A stretch of 64,000 nucleotides of DNA from Kalmanozyma brasiliensis GHG001 (lineage: Eukaryota > Basidiomycota > Ustilaginomycetes > Ustilaginales), in contig NW_015961963.1 of NCBI RefSeq assembly GCF_000497045.1, positions 1 through 64,000 on the forward strand, in the 5' to 3' direction. Both the position numbers and the translations under genes were made by a program. Under the pieces are notes generated by a model. It made no database searches. It was not told the origin of the DNA and saw nothing but the letters and a program-made list of their open reading frames with translations. The first letter of the stretch is position 1. The number at the start of each line of letters is the position of its first letter. This document shows, piece after piece, positions 30,214 through 41,363 of the stretch.

Positions 30214-31485
30214 ATGGCGGACGACAACACAGACGCACCCGCGCAATCTGGCTCGGCGTTCTTCGATAGCTTCTTCGCCTCGGCGTTGCAACGCGCCAAC
30301 ATGTCCTCGGGCGAGCTGAGGGGGTTGAGCGACGAGCTCAGTGCCGCTGCTCATCCTGTCAACAGTACAACACAGTCGAACGACGTGCTCGCACCAGACG
30401 GAAACGGGTTGGACTGCGGACGCGATCCAGGTGATGTGCCTGATTCGACGGACACGGACAAGCTCGCACCAAAAGCATCCTCGTCGAACCCAAGACAGCT
30501 GTCCGCCCTAGCCAACGGCGTATCATCGCTCAACCTCGGACAGGCGAGTCCCGGAGCGCCGTCCAGCTCTTCTACATACGTCCAAGCGAGCAGCTCCTCC
30601 CCGATCTCCCCCTCCGCCTCTGCATCCGCCTCGATGCTGCAGCACCACACTTCGGCGCGTGCCGCCGCGACCGCGCTCCTCTCCCGCACCTCGTCCTCGC
30701 AGCTTGCCATGCATGGTGCGCCGTCCACCAAGATCGCCGCTGACCTCGATGCGCTCGCGACCACCCGCGGAGGCGGCCTTGGAACACCCACGGGGGAGCG
30801 CACGTACATCGGTTCCGCCTGGGCGCCTTCCGGAACCGCCACGCCCGTCATGGACCCCAACGGCCTCGGTTGGCCAGCAAAAGCCACGCTCGACCGTCTC
30901 AACCACACTCCCGCCCAAGCCGCCACCAACCAAGCCCGTCTCGCCTCGGCCATCGCCACCGTCCTCGAATGCATCGGCGAAGATCCTTCCCGGTCCGGTC
31001 TGCAAAAGACCCCCGAACGCTACGCAAAGGCCTTGCTCTGGATGACTCGTGGGTATGAGGTCAGGCTATCCGATGTCATCGCCAACGCCATCTTCGACGA
31101 GGAGCACGACGAGATGGTCATTGTTAAGGATATCGAGATCTTCTCCCTCTGCGAACACCACATGGTTCCTTTCACCGGCAAGATCCATATCGGCTACATT
31201 CCGAATCGACTGGTGATCGGATTGAGCAAGCTCGCGAGGATAGCGGAGACCTTTGCGCGACGGCTGCAGGTGCAGGAACGATTGACGAAGCAGGTTGCGC
31301 TAGCGCTGGATGAGGCATTGCGCCCGCAAGGCGTGGCGGTCGTGGTGGAGTGCGAGCATCTGTGCATGGCGATGAGAGGTGTACAGAAGCCAGGAGCTAC
31401 AACGGTTACCAGTTGCATGTTGGGCGTCTTTAGGGACAGGCAGAAGACCAGGGAGGAGTTTTTGAGTTTGATCAACAAGCGATGA
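30214..31485 (+). CDS. fol2: GTP cyclohydrolase I with long N-terminal extension
   Basis: An intron-less gene for 423 residues. The last 190 or so residues are the complete enzyme: [41 protein letters not shown], the zinc and catalytic motif [46 protein letters not shown] and the last zinc Cys in [20 protein letters not shown]. It makes dihydroneopterin triphosphate from GTP, the first step of folate (and pterin) synthesis. The first 230 or so residues are Ser/Ala/Thr-rich and probably disordered; the yeast enzyme has only about 240 residues in total. The ATG at 30214 follows a short CAT repeat. The stop is followed after 3 bases by a poly-C run and an assembly gap. Confidence 0.93.
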   Translation: MADDNTDAPAQSGSAFFDSFFASALQRANMSSGELRGLSDELSAAAHPVNSTTQSNDVLAPDGNGLDCGRDPGDVPDSTDTDKLAPKASSSNPRQLSALANGVSSLNLGQASPGAPSSSSTYVQASSSSPISPSASASASMLQHHTSARAAATALLSRTSSSQLAMHGAPSTKIAADLDALATTRGGGLGTPTGERTYIGSAWAPSGTATPVMDPNGLGWPAKATLDRLNHTPAQAATNQARLASAIATVLECIGEDPSRSGLQKTPERYAKALLWMTRGYEVRLSDVIANAIFDEEHDEMVIVKDIEIFSLCEHHMVPFTGKIHIGYIPNRLVIGLSKLARIAETFARRLQVQERLTKQVALALDEALRPQGVAVVVECEHLCMAMRGVQKPGATTVTSCMLGVFRDRQKTREEFLSLINKR

Positions 31486-31488
31486 TCG

Positions 31489-31532
31489 CCCCCCCCCCCC
31501 CCCCCCCCCCCCNNNNNNNNNNNNNNNNNNNN
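31489..31532. other. Poly-C run and assembly gap
   Basis: 24 C residues (31489-31512) followed by 20 N (31513-31532), just after the fol2 stop codon. The N run is a placeholder of unknown true length. Confidence 0.95.
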
Positions 31533-31898
31533 AAGAAGGACAAGACAGGACGCCGACAAACCATCATATCACAATCCCAGCACAGCAACAGCATTTCCCC
31601 TCTTTCAACAGTGTATCACCATCTCCCCCAGATTCCCTCGCTGGCTCCACCCGGCGTTTTCCTTCCCCCTTTGCAATGGCATTTGTAGCATCGAGTGCAT
31701 CGTGATTTGGCTCGCGGAGATGTGCTCTGAGGATGCGAACTTGTTCGAGCTCACGGTGACGCTGTTGAAGGGGCGACGTCGCTCGCGGCACTCCGGCCCA
31801 CACAGTCGATGGCACGTTCCACACGGACTTCACACGCGCTGTTTCTATCGAGTGTCTATGATTGTATCAATGCGAATCTTTCGCGGGCGATTGACGCT

Positions 31899-32684
31899 TC
31901 AGAACTCGAAACTCCTCCCCAAATCCTTCTTGATCAGCTCCCTCATCCCGTCCGGCATGAGCGGCTGCTTTTCCCCACTCGCCAACGTCGCCCGTCCCTC
32001 ATCGACCATATACCGGAAGGGCATCTCGACGCTCTCCCCCCTACCAAAGTGCAATTCGGGGTAGTTGACCCATTCCAGGCTCCCCTTTGCTTTTTCGACA
32101 TCTCCCCATTGCACCTCTTGCGCCTTGGTGTCGTCCAGCGCCAGCACGAGGCCGTCTTCCACGCACCTCTTTGTTACGCCGAGCGCGGTGTCGGTGGTCA
32201 TCTGCACGCCGCCGAGATGTCTTCCCGGGAAACCGAGTTGGCGCAGCGAGCTGGTACGATCTCTCGGTGGGTCGTCGCCGAGAATGCCGCCGTAGAGGAA
32301 GAAGTCGAAGGGTCCGCCTGCGTCGGCTGGCTTTGTGACGCTTTCGACCTTCCCTGCGTCGGTGATGGAGATAGCGAACGGCGCTTTGGGGTCCAACAAG
32401 CACACTTTGGACAGCGGCACCCCGCGCTGCTGCATCAGCGTCGTGATGCTCGCCGTGTGCAGCTCGAACGATGCTTGCTCTTGTGAGGTGGAGGAAGAGA
32501 GTTCCGTGCGGAGAGACTCGAGCGAGGCGTGCGAGAGCGAGGTAAAGTGAACGGTAGAGCCCGGTCCGACGAGCTGGAGCATATGACGGTACTCGAGCAG
32601 CGCCCAGGCGGGAAAGACGGAGGGCGCGGAGGGATCGTCCTCCTCCATATGCTCGATCACGTATTGTGGGCGGGCGGTGGACAT
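31899..32684 (-). CDS. sfm1: SPOUT protein-arginine methyltransferase Sfm1
   Basis: An intron-less gene for 261 residues from the ATG at 32684. It follows yeast Sfm1 motif by motif: YVIEHMEE at the N-terminus, ALLEYRHM, CLLDPKAP, the knot region FDFFLYGGILGDDPPRDRTSSLRQLGF, HLGGVQMTTDTALGVTKRCVEDG, YPELHFGRGESVEMPFRYM and the closing MRELIKKDL. In yeast Sfm1 methylates one arginine of ribosomal protein uS3 using S-adenosylmethionine, an unusual case of a SPOUT fold acting on protein. Nothing suggests loss of activity. The next gene upstream (glucosidase II beta) is divergent. Confidence 0.93.
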   Translation of the reverse strand: MSTARPQYVIEHMEEDDPSAPSVFPAWALLEYRHMLQLVGPGSTVHFTSLSHASLESLRTELSSSTSQEQASFELHTASITTLMQQRGVPLSKVCLLDPKAPFAISITDAGKVESVTKPADAGGPFDFFLYGGILGDDPPRDRTSSLRQLGFPGRHLGGVQMTTDTALGVTKRCVEDGLVLALDDTKAQEVQWGDVEKAKGSLEWVNYPELHFGRGESVEMPFRYMVDEGRATLASGEKQPLMPDGMRELIKKDLGRSFEF

Positions 32685-33218
32685 GATTGCTGTGACCGGG
32701 CGACGCTGTTGACTAAGGTATGGTAAGGAGAGTGAGGAGCAGAAAGAACTTTTTTGTCGCCCTTTTTTTGCACCGGCGTTTTCTCCACAAATCCGATTTC
32801 CGACAACGCAATGCCACCTTGACCATGATCCATATACGCGGGTCACACCCCCTCACCTCCAATCCTCACCTTCAACGTCCCCTCATCTCATCTCCCAGCA
32901 TCCCACGCAGCAGCTATGAAGTTGAAAGTCGGTTTGACAAGGGCGGAAAGGGCAAAGTGTTGATCTGGTGTTGTTCTCCTCCACCCCACGACCGCCGCGG
33001 CTGCTTAGCCCATTAAAATCCACAGCCAGATCGGGGGACCCAATCCCGATTTGCTGCGCCGCAATCTTCCAGCTGTGACTTCTTGAGCAAGGTGTGGATC
33101 AAGCACGAGCCAATTTCGCGTCCTTCCGACAGACACACAAGCTCTTTGTCCTTCATTCAAATCCGACACTCGACTCCTTTCCGCACCATCATCCTTCGCA
33201 CACTCAGTCCATCAAAGC
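32685..33218. promoter_or_regulatory. Divergent promoter region sfm1/gtb1
   Basis: 534 bp between two divergent start codons. It includes a pyrimidine-rich tract before the gtb1 ATG. No gene is supported. Confidence 0.45.
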
Positions 33219-35065
33219 ATGGTTCGTCTCAACCTCGCCGTGGCCGCTCTGGCAGCAGGCGCCATCTCGGCTTCCGCTTCTTCATCACAGCATGCCACCA
33301 CCAAGCCATTGCGCGGTGTCGCTCCAGCAGGTACGTTCTTCCTCCTTTCTATTCATTGTCCGCGCATCTCATACTGATGCGGACTATCTTTTTATCAACA
33401 GACGCTGCCAAATATCAACCCATCAAGAACGCACAAGGACAAATGAGATGGAAATGCCTCGACGGATCCAAAGAGGTCGCCTGGTCCGCGGTCAACGACG
33501 ACTATTGCGATTGCCCAGACGGATCCGACGAACCAGGCACCTCGGCCTGCCCTAACTCCACCTTCTACTGCGCCAACACCGGCCACATCCCAGCCTCCAT
33601 TCGCTCGAGTCGTGTCGACGATGGCATCTGCGACCCCGAATGCTGCGACGGCACCGACGAGTCCGATGGCAAAGTCCACTGTCCCAATCGATGCGAAAAG
33701 GTCGGCAAGGAGCACCGCAAGAGGACCACCGAGCTCGAGAACCTACGCAGAGCAGGAGGCAAGATCCGCGACAAGTACATCGCAGACGGCCGCAAGGAGA
33801 AGGAGAACCTCGAAGCAGAGATTGCCAAGCTCGAGATAGAGGTACAGGTGGCTACCGAGAACGAGGCCCGCTTGAAGCAGGAGTTGGCCCGCGCAGAGAC
33901 CTCGGATAAGGCTGTCATCGACGCGAAGATCAAGACGCCGCTCTATGCCAAGCTCACCAATCGACAGCAGGCCATCAAGACGCTACAAGACAAGAATGCC
34001 GCACTCAAAGCCGAGCTCGAGACCCTCACGCTCTTGCTCGATGACTTGGCCAAGGGCTACAACCCAAACTACCAGGACATGGCCGTCAAAGGTGCTGTCG
34101 TCGCGTACAAGGAGTGGCGCGGGATCGCCGCAGGTGATGTCAAGCAAGAAGCCGACACAGCCGAGCCCAACAACATTGACCAGCTCGCCGGGGAGAACAC
34201 CAAGCTCAGCGAGCTCCTTGATGAGGGTGATTGGCCCTCTGACAAGCTTACCGCTCTGATCAGCGAAGACGTGCTCGATATCATGGACGGCGGCCTAGCA
34301 GGTGCCGGCATCGACAAGCGGGTATCCGCCACGGAATCCGACGGCGGGCTGCTCTTCCGTATTCACGAGTACATGCCCGATCAGCTCGTCCCCTACTTCG
34401 AAGCCATGGTCGACACGCTTCTCGACGTGCTCATCAAAGCCAATGTCATCACCGACGTCAAGCGCATGCGACCCAAGTCGACCTCTTCTTCGTCATCGAC
34501 CACCGACGAGCCCGAGAACGTCTCTGCCGCTCGTCGCGCGCACACCGACGCAGCCAACCACCTCTCTCGCACCACGCACGACCTCTCGACGCGCAAGAAC
34601 AAGCTCTCCGACTTTTCCTCGCGCTACGGCCGCCAAGCCGAGTTCAAAGCGCTCGAGTCCAAGTGCTTCTCCAAGGACATGGGCGAGTACACGTACGAGT
34701 ACTGCTTCTTCGGTCGGGCTACGCAGATCCCCAACAACGGCGGTGCGCAGATCTCGCTCGGCAGCTTTACCAACTTCAACCCCAAAAACGACCGCAAGCC
34801 GGAGGAGGACGAGTTCTGGTTGCAGCAGATGTATGCGCGTGGGCAAAAGTGCTGGAATGGCCCTGAGAGGAGCGCTATTGTGGATCTCGAGTGCGGGGTG
34901 GAAAACAAGGTGCTGGACGTGTTTGAGGCGGAGAAGTGTATCTATTCGATCAAGGTGGCGACTCCGGCGGTGTGCTTCCCTCCCGCATCGGCAAGGGAGC
35001 AGGCGCAGAAGCAGCAGGGAGAAAAGGAGGGAGCTGCTGGACAGCCGGTCAAGGACGAACTCTGA
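33219..35065 (+). CDS. gtb1: Glucosidase II beta subunit (ER lumen)
   Basis: Two exons: 33219-33330 and 33402-35065, with a 71-nt intron (GTACGT donor, CAACAG acceptor), for 591 residues. A signal peptide (MVRLNLAVAALAAGAISASA) comes first. The GIIbeta-N region has two LDLa-like Cys-rich repeats (CDCPDGSDEPGTSAC and CDPECCDGTDESDGKVHC; about 60-145). A long Glu/Lys-rich coiled coil follows (about 150-280). The C-terminal MRH lectin domain has KCFSKDMGEYTYEYCFFGRATQ and paired cysteines near the end. The protein ends in KDEL, the ER retrieval signal. It keeps the alpha subunit in the ER and helps it trim glucose from N-glycans in the calnexin cycle. Confidence 0.95.
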
Positions 35066-35373
35066 GACGAACACTGTTGTACAGCAGGCAATTCACATAA
35101 ACCTCACCCACACCGTCCTCGGCTGTCTTGTGTGGTCTCTTCGATTGGATTGCCGCGATGCGCGATGCAGGTGAGTTGCGCAGGTCGCGGCGAGGCCAGC
35201 CTGCGATTGAACTCACTTATTCACTCAACTTCAGTGGATCCATCATGCCCTGGCGGGACACAGCCAGCTCGTTTGAGCGATTCGTCCCGATGGAAGATGG
35301 TATTTTGGTGCGAGTGAGTACGCCGCCTAACAAAGTGTGCAATGGTATTACAGATGATGCGTGAAGACTTCGA
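35066..35373. other. Convergent 3' spacer gtb1/tif6
   Basis: 308 bp between the stops of two convergent genes. Nothing further is seen. Confidence 0.5.
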
Positions 35374-36114
35374 TCAAGCATAGGTATCCACCAATGCATC
35401 GCGCAACTCGTTGACGGTGTCACCGCCGTTCTGTGCGCCTGTGAGCTTGAAGACGCTCTCAATGACGCTGATCTCGGTCGCCGTTGCGTCGGTTCCACAG
35501 AAGGCGGCAAAGTCGTTGACGACCAGGCCGGCGCCGATGAGATCCGAACCGCGGTTGACGGTTCCTGCTACGAGGGGCACTTGCAAGAGCGACGACAGCT
35601 CGTCCTGGTCCTGCAGCGAGGTTCGTGGGTGAGTGAGGGCGCCTTGGTTGGAAATGGCCGAGTAGGACCCGACGAGGACATTGTCACCGACGGTCTGACG
35701 GAAGACTTCGACCTTGAGCACGTCGGCGATGATCTCTTCGGTTTCGCGGTCGAGATCCGGGTGGACGAGCGCGACGTAGTCGTTGCATGCAATGACGTTG
35801 CCTAGCGCCGAGAGACGCTCCTCGACGCGCTGGATGGCCACGGCTTCCGGCAACGAGTTTCTCAAGTGTTGAAGCTCCTGATCGGTGGTTGTGGAGGGAA
35901 CTAGGAGACCGTGACGGTTGCCGACGGTGAGGCGCCCGACGAGACGCGTACCTGCGATGGAGCAGTGGACGACAGGGATGACATCGGCAAGCTCGGCCTC
36001 AAAGGTGGAGTAGAAGTTGGCACTGCCGCCGATGGCGACGAGACAGTAGGCGTTGGTGAGACGCGCAAAGACGCCGATCTCGGACGAGTTTTCGAACTGG
36101 CAACGGACAGCCAT
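35374..36114 (-). CDS. tif6: Eukaryotic translation initiation factor 6 (60S anti-association factor)
   Basis: An intron-less gene for 246 residues, the standard length. The five-fold repeated eIF6 fold starts [31 protein letters not shown]. It continues through [63 protein letters not shown] and [26 protein letters not shown], all strongly conserved. It is needed for 60S biogenesis in the nucleolus and keeps 60S from joining 40S until released by Efl1/Sdo1. The ATG at 36114 is the conserved family start; the Thr-rich codons upstream in frame lack an ATG. Confidence 0.97.
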   Translation of the reverse strand: MAVRCQFENSSEIGVFARLTNAYCLVAIGGSANFYSTFEAELADVIPVVHCSIAGTRLVGRLTVGNRHGLLVPSTTTDQELQHLRNSLPEAVAIQRVEERLSALGNVIACNDYVALVHPDLDRETEEIIADVLKVEVFRQTVGDNVLVGSYSAISNQGALTHPRTSLQDQDELSSLLQVPLVAGTVNRGSDLIGAGLVVNDFAAFCGTDATATEISVIESVFKLTGAQNGGDTVNELRDALVDTYA

Positions 36115-36691
36115 GATGGGAGTGGTGGTGGTGGGAGTAGCGGTTATAGTAGCGGTGAGGGTCAACGTGGGAACTTCGAAAGGGGGAGGCGTTTGACTAC
36201 GTGTGTATCGTACTGCTGTTGAGCGTTAGGATGGGTTCTCGAATTGAGGTACGGATGACGATGGCAGCTTATATGGACGATGAATGCCCGAAGAAAGTGT
36301 TGTTGAAGCTGAGTTTCTGTCTGGGAAAGAGGTGGAGAAAATCCTTCTTGTCGCTGCACCTTTGCGTAGGAAACCCTGCTGACTAAGCTAAGAAACCCGG
36401 AACTCGCCCATCCGCCGATTCAATATTCAGAGTCAAGAGCGAGTCATTTTGGAAAGGCAGCGTGTGACTGTGACTTTGACTGGGAATGACACTCGGATCT
36501 CGGAGTGAGTTGGGCGACGGAGAAGTGCGCGAGTGCTTTTTCGTTTGGAAAAGTTGCTCAACACCACCCAACAGTCTCGACAGGATCCATCTCGACCCAA
36601 GGCTTCGGCAATCTATCCTCACCTCGGCTTCTCAGAACAACTCTCCCCCGGCCCGAAACACTCCAGCGAGCAAGCCGACAACATAGCAATC
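36115..36691. promoter_or_regulatory. Divergent promoter region tif6/tim9
   Basis: 577 bp between divergent start codons. No gene is supported inside. Confidence 0.45.
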
Positions 36692-37244
36692 ATGGATCGT
36701 GAGTCATTCATCGGCACAGCACCATCCGAGCATGCGCCGACCGTCCACTGACCCATGGCAATCTGTTACGCTTTTCGCCCTTTGGCACAGTCTCGGGGCT
36801 TTCATCGTCGGAGCAGCAGGCTATGACGCGCATCATTGAGCAGAAGCAGATGAAGGACTTCCTCAAGCTGTACACGGGCCTGGTGGAGCGCTGCTTCGAG
36901 TCGTGCTGCAACGACTTCACTTCCAAAACGCTCAGCACAAAAGAGGTGAGTTGGCCTCGACGACCCTGAAGCAAGGACACTGCTCACCGCTGCTTTGCGA
37001 ATCAAGCTGACTGATTATCATCTCCCCTTCATTGCGACGCACAGGACACATGCGTGGCCAACTGCATTCAGAAGTTCCTCAAGCACTCGGAGCGCATCGG
37101 CGCACGATTCGGTGAAGAAAAGTAGGTAGACAGTGCCGATCGTGCCGGGCTGAAGATCCAAGTAGCAAGTGTTGCTGACTTCGCGCCTCTCTATTCTCTT
37201 TGATGAACAGTGCCAAGATGATGGCGCAGCAGCAGAACAAGTGA
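36692..37244 (+). CDS. tim9: Small Tim chaperone Tim9 of the mitochondrial intermembrane space
   Basis: Four exons: 36692-36698, 36791-36945, 37045-37121 and 37211-37244. The first exon has only 7 coding bases. Introns are 92, 99 and 89 nt, and the frame is continuous, giving 90 residues. The twin CX3C motifs are CFESC and CVANC, spaced by 15 residues (NDFTSKTLSTKEDT...). Flanking blocks FLKLYTGLVERCFESC and IQKFLKHSERIGARFGEENA match Tim9. With Tim10 it forms the hexamer that guides carrier proteins from TOM to TIM22. Because of the four exons, no single open frame reveals this gene. It is divergent from tif6. Confidence 0.95.
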
Positions 37245-38972
37245 TGGACGCAGTCCACGAACCAGCATTGCAATCGCACCTCTCTGGATGACCGATTCAA
37301 TCTTGCTTGTTCTCGTGATCATCTGCTTGCTGAACACGGTCGCGTGAATGTTGGAAGATCGTGTCGGAAGAAGTCTTTTGGAAAGGGTCTCTCTCGATGG
37401 TCAAGGATGAAGCTGGATCGGCTTGGGATCGGACCAGCTGAGACACGCAGATCGATCGGGCATGGGTCTACGACGAGTAGATGATGCGCAGACAAAGCCA
37501 CCGGATTGAGATTAGTCTTGGCAGCAACTCGGCAAGCCACGGCGGCCTTACCTTGATCGACAGCTATTGCTCGGAGATATCAGTGAATCGGTCGCGCTGC
37601 ATTTTGTATGTTGAGCTGACTAGGACGTGAGCTCAGACGCCTTGAGCCGAAGCTGTCGACGGTGGAGACCGAGAAAGTGATTCATAGTGCACGACAGGTC
37701 CAGAGGCCCGCATCGACAAGGGCGGCTATCGAAAAGAAGGAACAGGTGATGGACAGCTGATCGTCTGAGTTTGGTTGCGATGCCAAAGGCCGGTGTTGGA
37801 TAGTACCGTATTCGGTCTGGCGGATTGGCAAGCGCGATTGATCTTCTGACGGGCGGATGGCGGGATGTTATTCCGACCGAGAACGGGTTTGTTTTGTGGC
37901 TTGTGGTCTCGCATCATTGAAGCGGGTAAGAACAACAACAGATGGAGAGGGTTCTGGGCCGTCTGGCAGACAAAGAGAGACACGGGATCTTATCCGGGAC
38001 GGCCAGCCAAATTTGACGTTTGTTTTTCAAGTCGCGCTGCCCCCACGCGCCGAATTGTAGGATCAACACTGCAGATCAAATTGGCTCATTCGGGATGGCG
38101 AAGACCCTGTGCACCATCGTTTCACAGTCCGCTACCGACCAAGCGGAGGACGAAGCGAAACTCGGCCTCTTGCAAGCCGGAATGCATGCTCAGCCTCGAT
38201 GGCTAGCACCTTGCTCAGCTACAGTATAGCACCCCATTTCATAAGAACGAAAGTGTTTGGTCGATTCTACAGTGACTTAGCGCCTGTCGCTATGCTAACC
38301 GAGCCGAGCCGATGTCGATCCTTTCTGCACATTCAAAAGCGGATTCCGCCAGCATCAATCGCCCTGCATGGAAAATCGCCTTTTTAAAATTTAATCTTTG
38401 GTTCGTGGCTCGGAGAGCTTCGAAGGATGCATGGCCGAGCTGCAGCTTGAGCTCGCCTCTTGTTCCTTGACAGGCTGCTGCTCCCGTGCAAACACCTTCC
38501 ACGCAGCCGCGCAATGTCGATCTGTCTTGGCGCTGATGCTACTGCCACTTTACCGCAGCCGAACGCATGGTCCAGAACTTTCTCTAAGTTACTGTATCAC
38601 TTCGTTCGCCATACGTTCCCATTGTCAGACAGCCGCTGCTGGCCACACACATGCTCCCCTCCCCTCGCTCAAATCCGCAATACAATGCTGCCTCGCTGCT
38701 CACTCCATCAAGCTAGCCGCTCGACCCTACCTCTTGCTTTGTTTCATCCATCTTCATCTGCGCGTCTCTCCATACCCACCTCGCTTACCGCTTCCCACCA
38801 GCGCTCTCCTCCTATCGCTCAGGTGCAGTCTTGGCTAACTCGAACCTCGTAGCCATTGACATACACATCCCTTCATCGCTCCAATCCCTTGTCGACCTCT
38901 CATAACGAGTTATAACATGCCAACATCGTTCTCTTGAAGGCGGCACTCCCCTTCCTACCGCTCTTCGCCGTC
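37245..38972. other. Intergenic, 1.7 kb
   Basis: No supported gene. The last 300 bp before the PAN/mucin/esterase gene are pyrimidine-rich. They include a 6-codon upstream open frame, ATGCCAACATCGTTCTCTTGA (38917-38937), 35 bp before the main ATG. Confidence 0.5.
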
Positions 38973-41363
38973 ATGCTACGCCTCGCCTGGCTCACGCTCG
39001 CCAGCGCGCTGCTGTTGGCAGTGCTGACTCCCTTGGTCGTTGCTCTCCCTTTCATCCCGATATCTGCAAACTACATCGAGGCCTTCCAGGCTCGCTTCGA
39101 CCCTCGCCCCGTCCAGCCTCAGCGTCGCTACATCACCACCTTCACCGCGCCTACAGGCTTTCGTTACTCGTGGGGCATTGATGGATATCGCGTGTCTTAT
39201 GGCACCTCTTCCGGTCAGTACATCTCTCGCTCCGCCATTCCAAATGCGATCAAAGTCGACCAGAACGCCGTCAACTCGTGCGGTGCCCTCTGCAGAAGAA
39301 GCTCGAGATGCAACTTCTTCCATCCCGTCGAGATGAGCGGCAGCTCAGAAGGCAACGTCATCTGCGCCCTCTTCACCGCAAAGCAGAGCAAGTCAAACGC
39401 CATCTACGACGCAGGTCCCGGCACTACCGGTGGCTTTGTCGTGTCCGCCTATGGCTTCAGTCGTAACATCGCTACCGCCGACAGCGTCGCCACGTCTTCC
39501 ACTGCCAGACCCACCACTTCCACCACAAGTAGGTTTACCACTACCACCTCGAGCAGGCGCACCACTACCACCTCTAGCAGGCGCAGCACCACCACCTCAA
39601 GCAGAATCGCCACTACCACCTCCACCAGGAGAACCACTACCACATCATCCACCAGGCCTGCCACCACCACCTCGTCTCGCCTCACTACCGCTACCTCCTC
39701 CAGGTCGACTTCGACCACCTCGAGCAGGCTCCCCACCACCACATCCTCCAGAACCACCTCAGCCACATCTAGCAAGCCACTCACGACCACATCGTCCAGG
39801 GCAACTACCACTTCCTCTACCAGAGCCGCCACCACGACTTCCATCCGCACCACCACGTCTTCCTCCAGCAGGGCTAGTGCAACCACGTCGAGCAAGCTCA
39901 CTACAAGCACATCAACCAAGCCAGCCACGACGACCACGTCGTCCACTGGAGCAACTACAACCATCTCCTCGTCTAGTAAGGCAGCTACGACCACTTCCTC
40001 GTCCAGCAGAGCCAGTAGTACCACATCCTCGTCTAGCAAGGCCACCACGAGCACCTCTTTGAGCTCTAGCGCGCAAAGCACCAGCAGAAGCACCAGCATT
40101 GCCTCCTCTTCCACCTCCTCGAGGACGTTCGCGTCTTCCACCTCCAGTGGGGTAGGCTCCGCAAGCTCCGCTTCGCAGACCTCCTCCGCGCCGACCACAT
40201 CTGCCAGCGCTCCGGTGCCCCCGACTGCGACCATCGACTCGCTGTCTTCGGGTTCAGCGACCAACACAACAACAATGACAACAACCACTACTGCAGCTCC
40301 GACCCCCACCGGGCCTCCGCCTCCTCCTGCCGGCGCCACCTTGGTCCAATTCCAGCCATGCAACGGTATCAACGCCACTGTTCCCATGTTGGTCAACAAA
40401 AACTACCCAATCAACGGCTCCACCTCTGCCACCACCGTCTGGATCTCTCAGCACGGTGCCTCTCGCAACTTCGAAGACTACTTCCGATCTGTCCGCAACG
40501 TCGTTGGCGATCTCGGCGTCATAATTGCTCCCAATTTCTATGCCTCCTTCGACCGGGGCAGGCAGTACAACAGAACCACCAATTTGGCGTGGAACAGCAA
40601 CGACTGGGGCGATGGCGCCGACGCTGTCGCCCCTGCCAACATTTCCGCCTGCTCGTCGTTCGACGTCTACGATGCGCTCCTCGCTCAACTCGCCGACAAA
40701 TCCAAATTCCCCTCCCTCACCCAGATCTTCATCGTCGCCCACTCGGCAGGCTCCGCCATGATGACCAAATACGGTGTCCTCAATCCTTCCACCGGTGCCA
40801 GGTTCGTGCTCGCCAATGCGCCCACGATGCCTTACTTCACACTCGTACGACCCAACTCGACCGAGAACTGCACCTCCTACGACAACTGGGCTTACGGCTT
40901 CAGCAGTCCCGTGCCACGTTACGTTGCTGCTCGTGCTCCGGATCGTGAGTCTGCCTTCCGCAGCTGGATCGGCCAGGACCTAACTTTCATGACCGGGGAC
41001 CTCGACACCTACTCTCGTGACTTCAGTGGCGACCAGGGCTGCCAGGCGCGGGCGCAGGGAGGCTTGAATCGTCGCGACCGTGGCTACGCTTGGTGGGCCT
41101 ACCTCAACCTCATCGGCGGCACCTCGACCAACGTCACCGCCTTCTACGGCTACGACTCGTTCACCAATCAGAGCGTCACTAGCCTCAACCCGCCCAAGTT
41201 TGGCGCCAGGCAGTGCACCGTCGACGGCGTCGCTCACGATAATTATGGCATGTTCGCCAGCGACTGCGGTCGGGCCGCTCTCATGGGCAATGCCACCCTT
41301 CCTCCCGATCCGGGTCCGTTGAGGCCTTACGAGGATGAAGAAGAAGAACAGTACCACGAATGA
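38973..41363 (+). CDS. Secreted PAN-like / mucin-linker / alpha-beta hydrolase protein
   Basis: An intron-less gene for 796 residues from the ATG at 38973. It begins with a signal peptide (MLRLAWLTLASALLLAVLTPLVVA). An N-terminal Cys-rich region (about 90-150: NSCGALCRRSSRCNFFHPVEM...NVICALFT) resembles a fungal PAN/apple domain. A Ser/Thr linker of roughly 270 residues (about 175-445) made of TTTSSR-type units is likely heavily O-mannosylated. The C-terminal 330 residues look like an alpha/beta hydrolase: WISQHGASRNFEDYF, the elbow FIVAHSAGSAMM (Ser at about 592), an Asp in TGDLDTYSRD and a His in GVAHDNYGMFASDC, with paired Cys and N-glycosylation sites. The tail is acidic (YEDEEEEQYHE). 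No GPI or membrane anchor is seen. Likely a secreted or wall-held esterase; the substrate is unknown. Confidence 0.8.
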   Translation: MLRLAWLTLASALLLAVLTPLVVALPFIPISANYIEAFQARFDPRPVQPQRRYITTFTAPTGFRYSWGIDGYRVSYGTSSGQYISRSAIPNAIKVDQNAVNSCGALCRRSSRCNFFHPVEMSGSSEGNVICALFTAKQSKSNAIYDAGPGTTGGFVVSAYGFSRNIATADSVATSSTARPTTSTTSRFTTTTSSRRTTTTSSRRSTTTSSRIATTTSTRRTTTTSSTRPATTTSSRLTTATSSRSTSTTSSRLPTTTSSRTTSATSSKPLTTTSSRATTTSSTRAATTTSIRTTTSSSSRASATTSSKLTTSTSTKPATTTTSSTGATTTISSSSKAATTTSSSSRASSTTSSSSKATTSTSLSSSAQSTSRSTSIASSSTSSRTFASSTSSGVGSASSASQTSSAPTTSASAPVPPTATIDSLSSGSATNTTTMTTTTTAAPTPTGPPPPPAGATLVQFQPCNGINATVPMLVNKNYPINGSTSATTVWISQHGASRNFEDYFRSVRNVVGDLGVIIAPNFYASFDRGRQYNRTTNLAWNSNDWGDGADAVAPANISACSSFDVYDALLAQLADKSKFPSLTQIFIVAHSAGSAMMTKYGVLNPSTGARFVLANAPTMPYFTLVRPNSTENCTSYDNWAYGFSSPVPRYVAARAPDRESAFRSWIGQDLTFMTGDLDTYSRDFSGDQGCQARAQGGLNRRDRGYAWWAYLNLIGGTSTNVTAFYGYDSFTNQSVTSLNPPKFGARQCTVDGVAHDNYGMFASDCGRAALMGNATLPPDPGPLRPYEDEEEEQYHE

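Noticed and set aside
39449..40399. 316-codon minus-strand frame rich in Val/Glu/Leu
   Set aside because: Antisense of the Ser/Thr mucin linker; the repetitive composition comes from the repeat itself.
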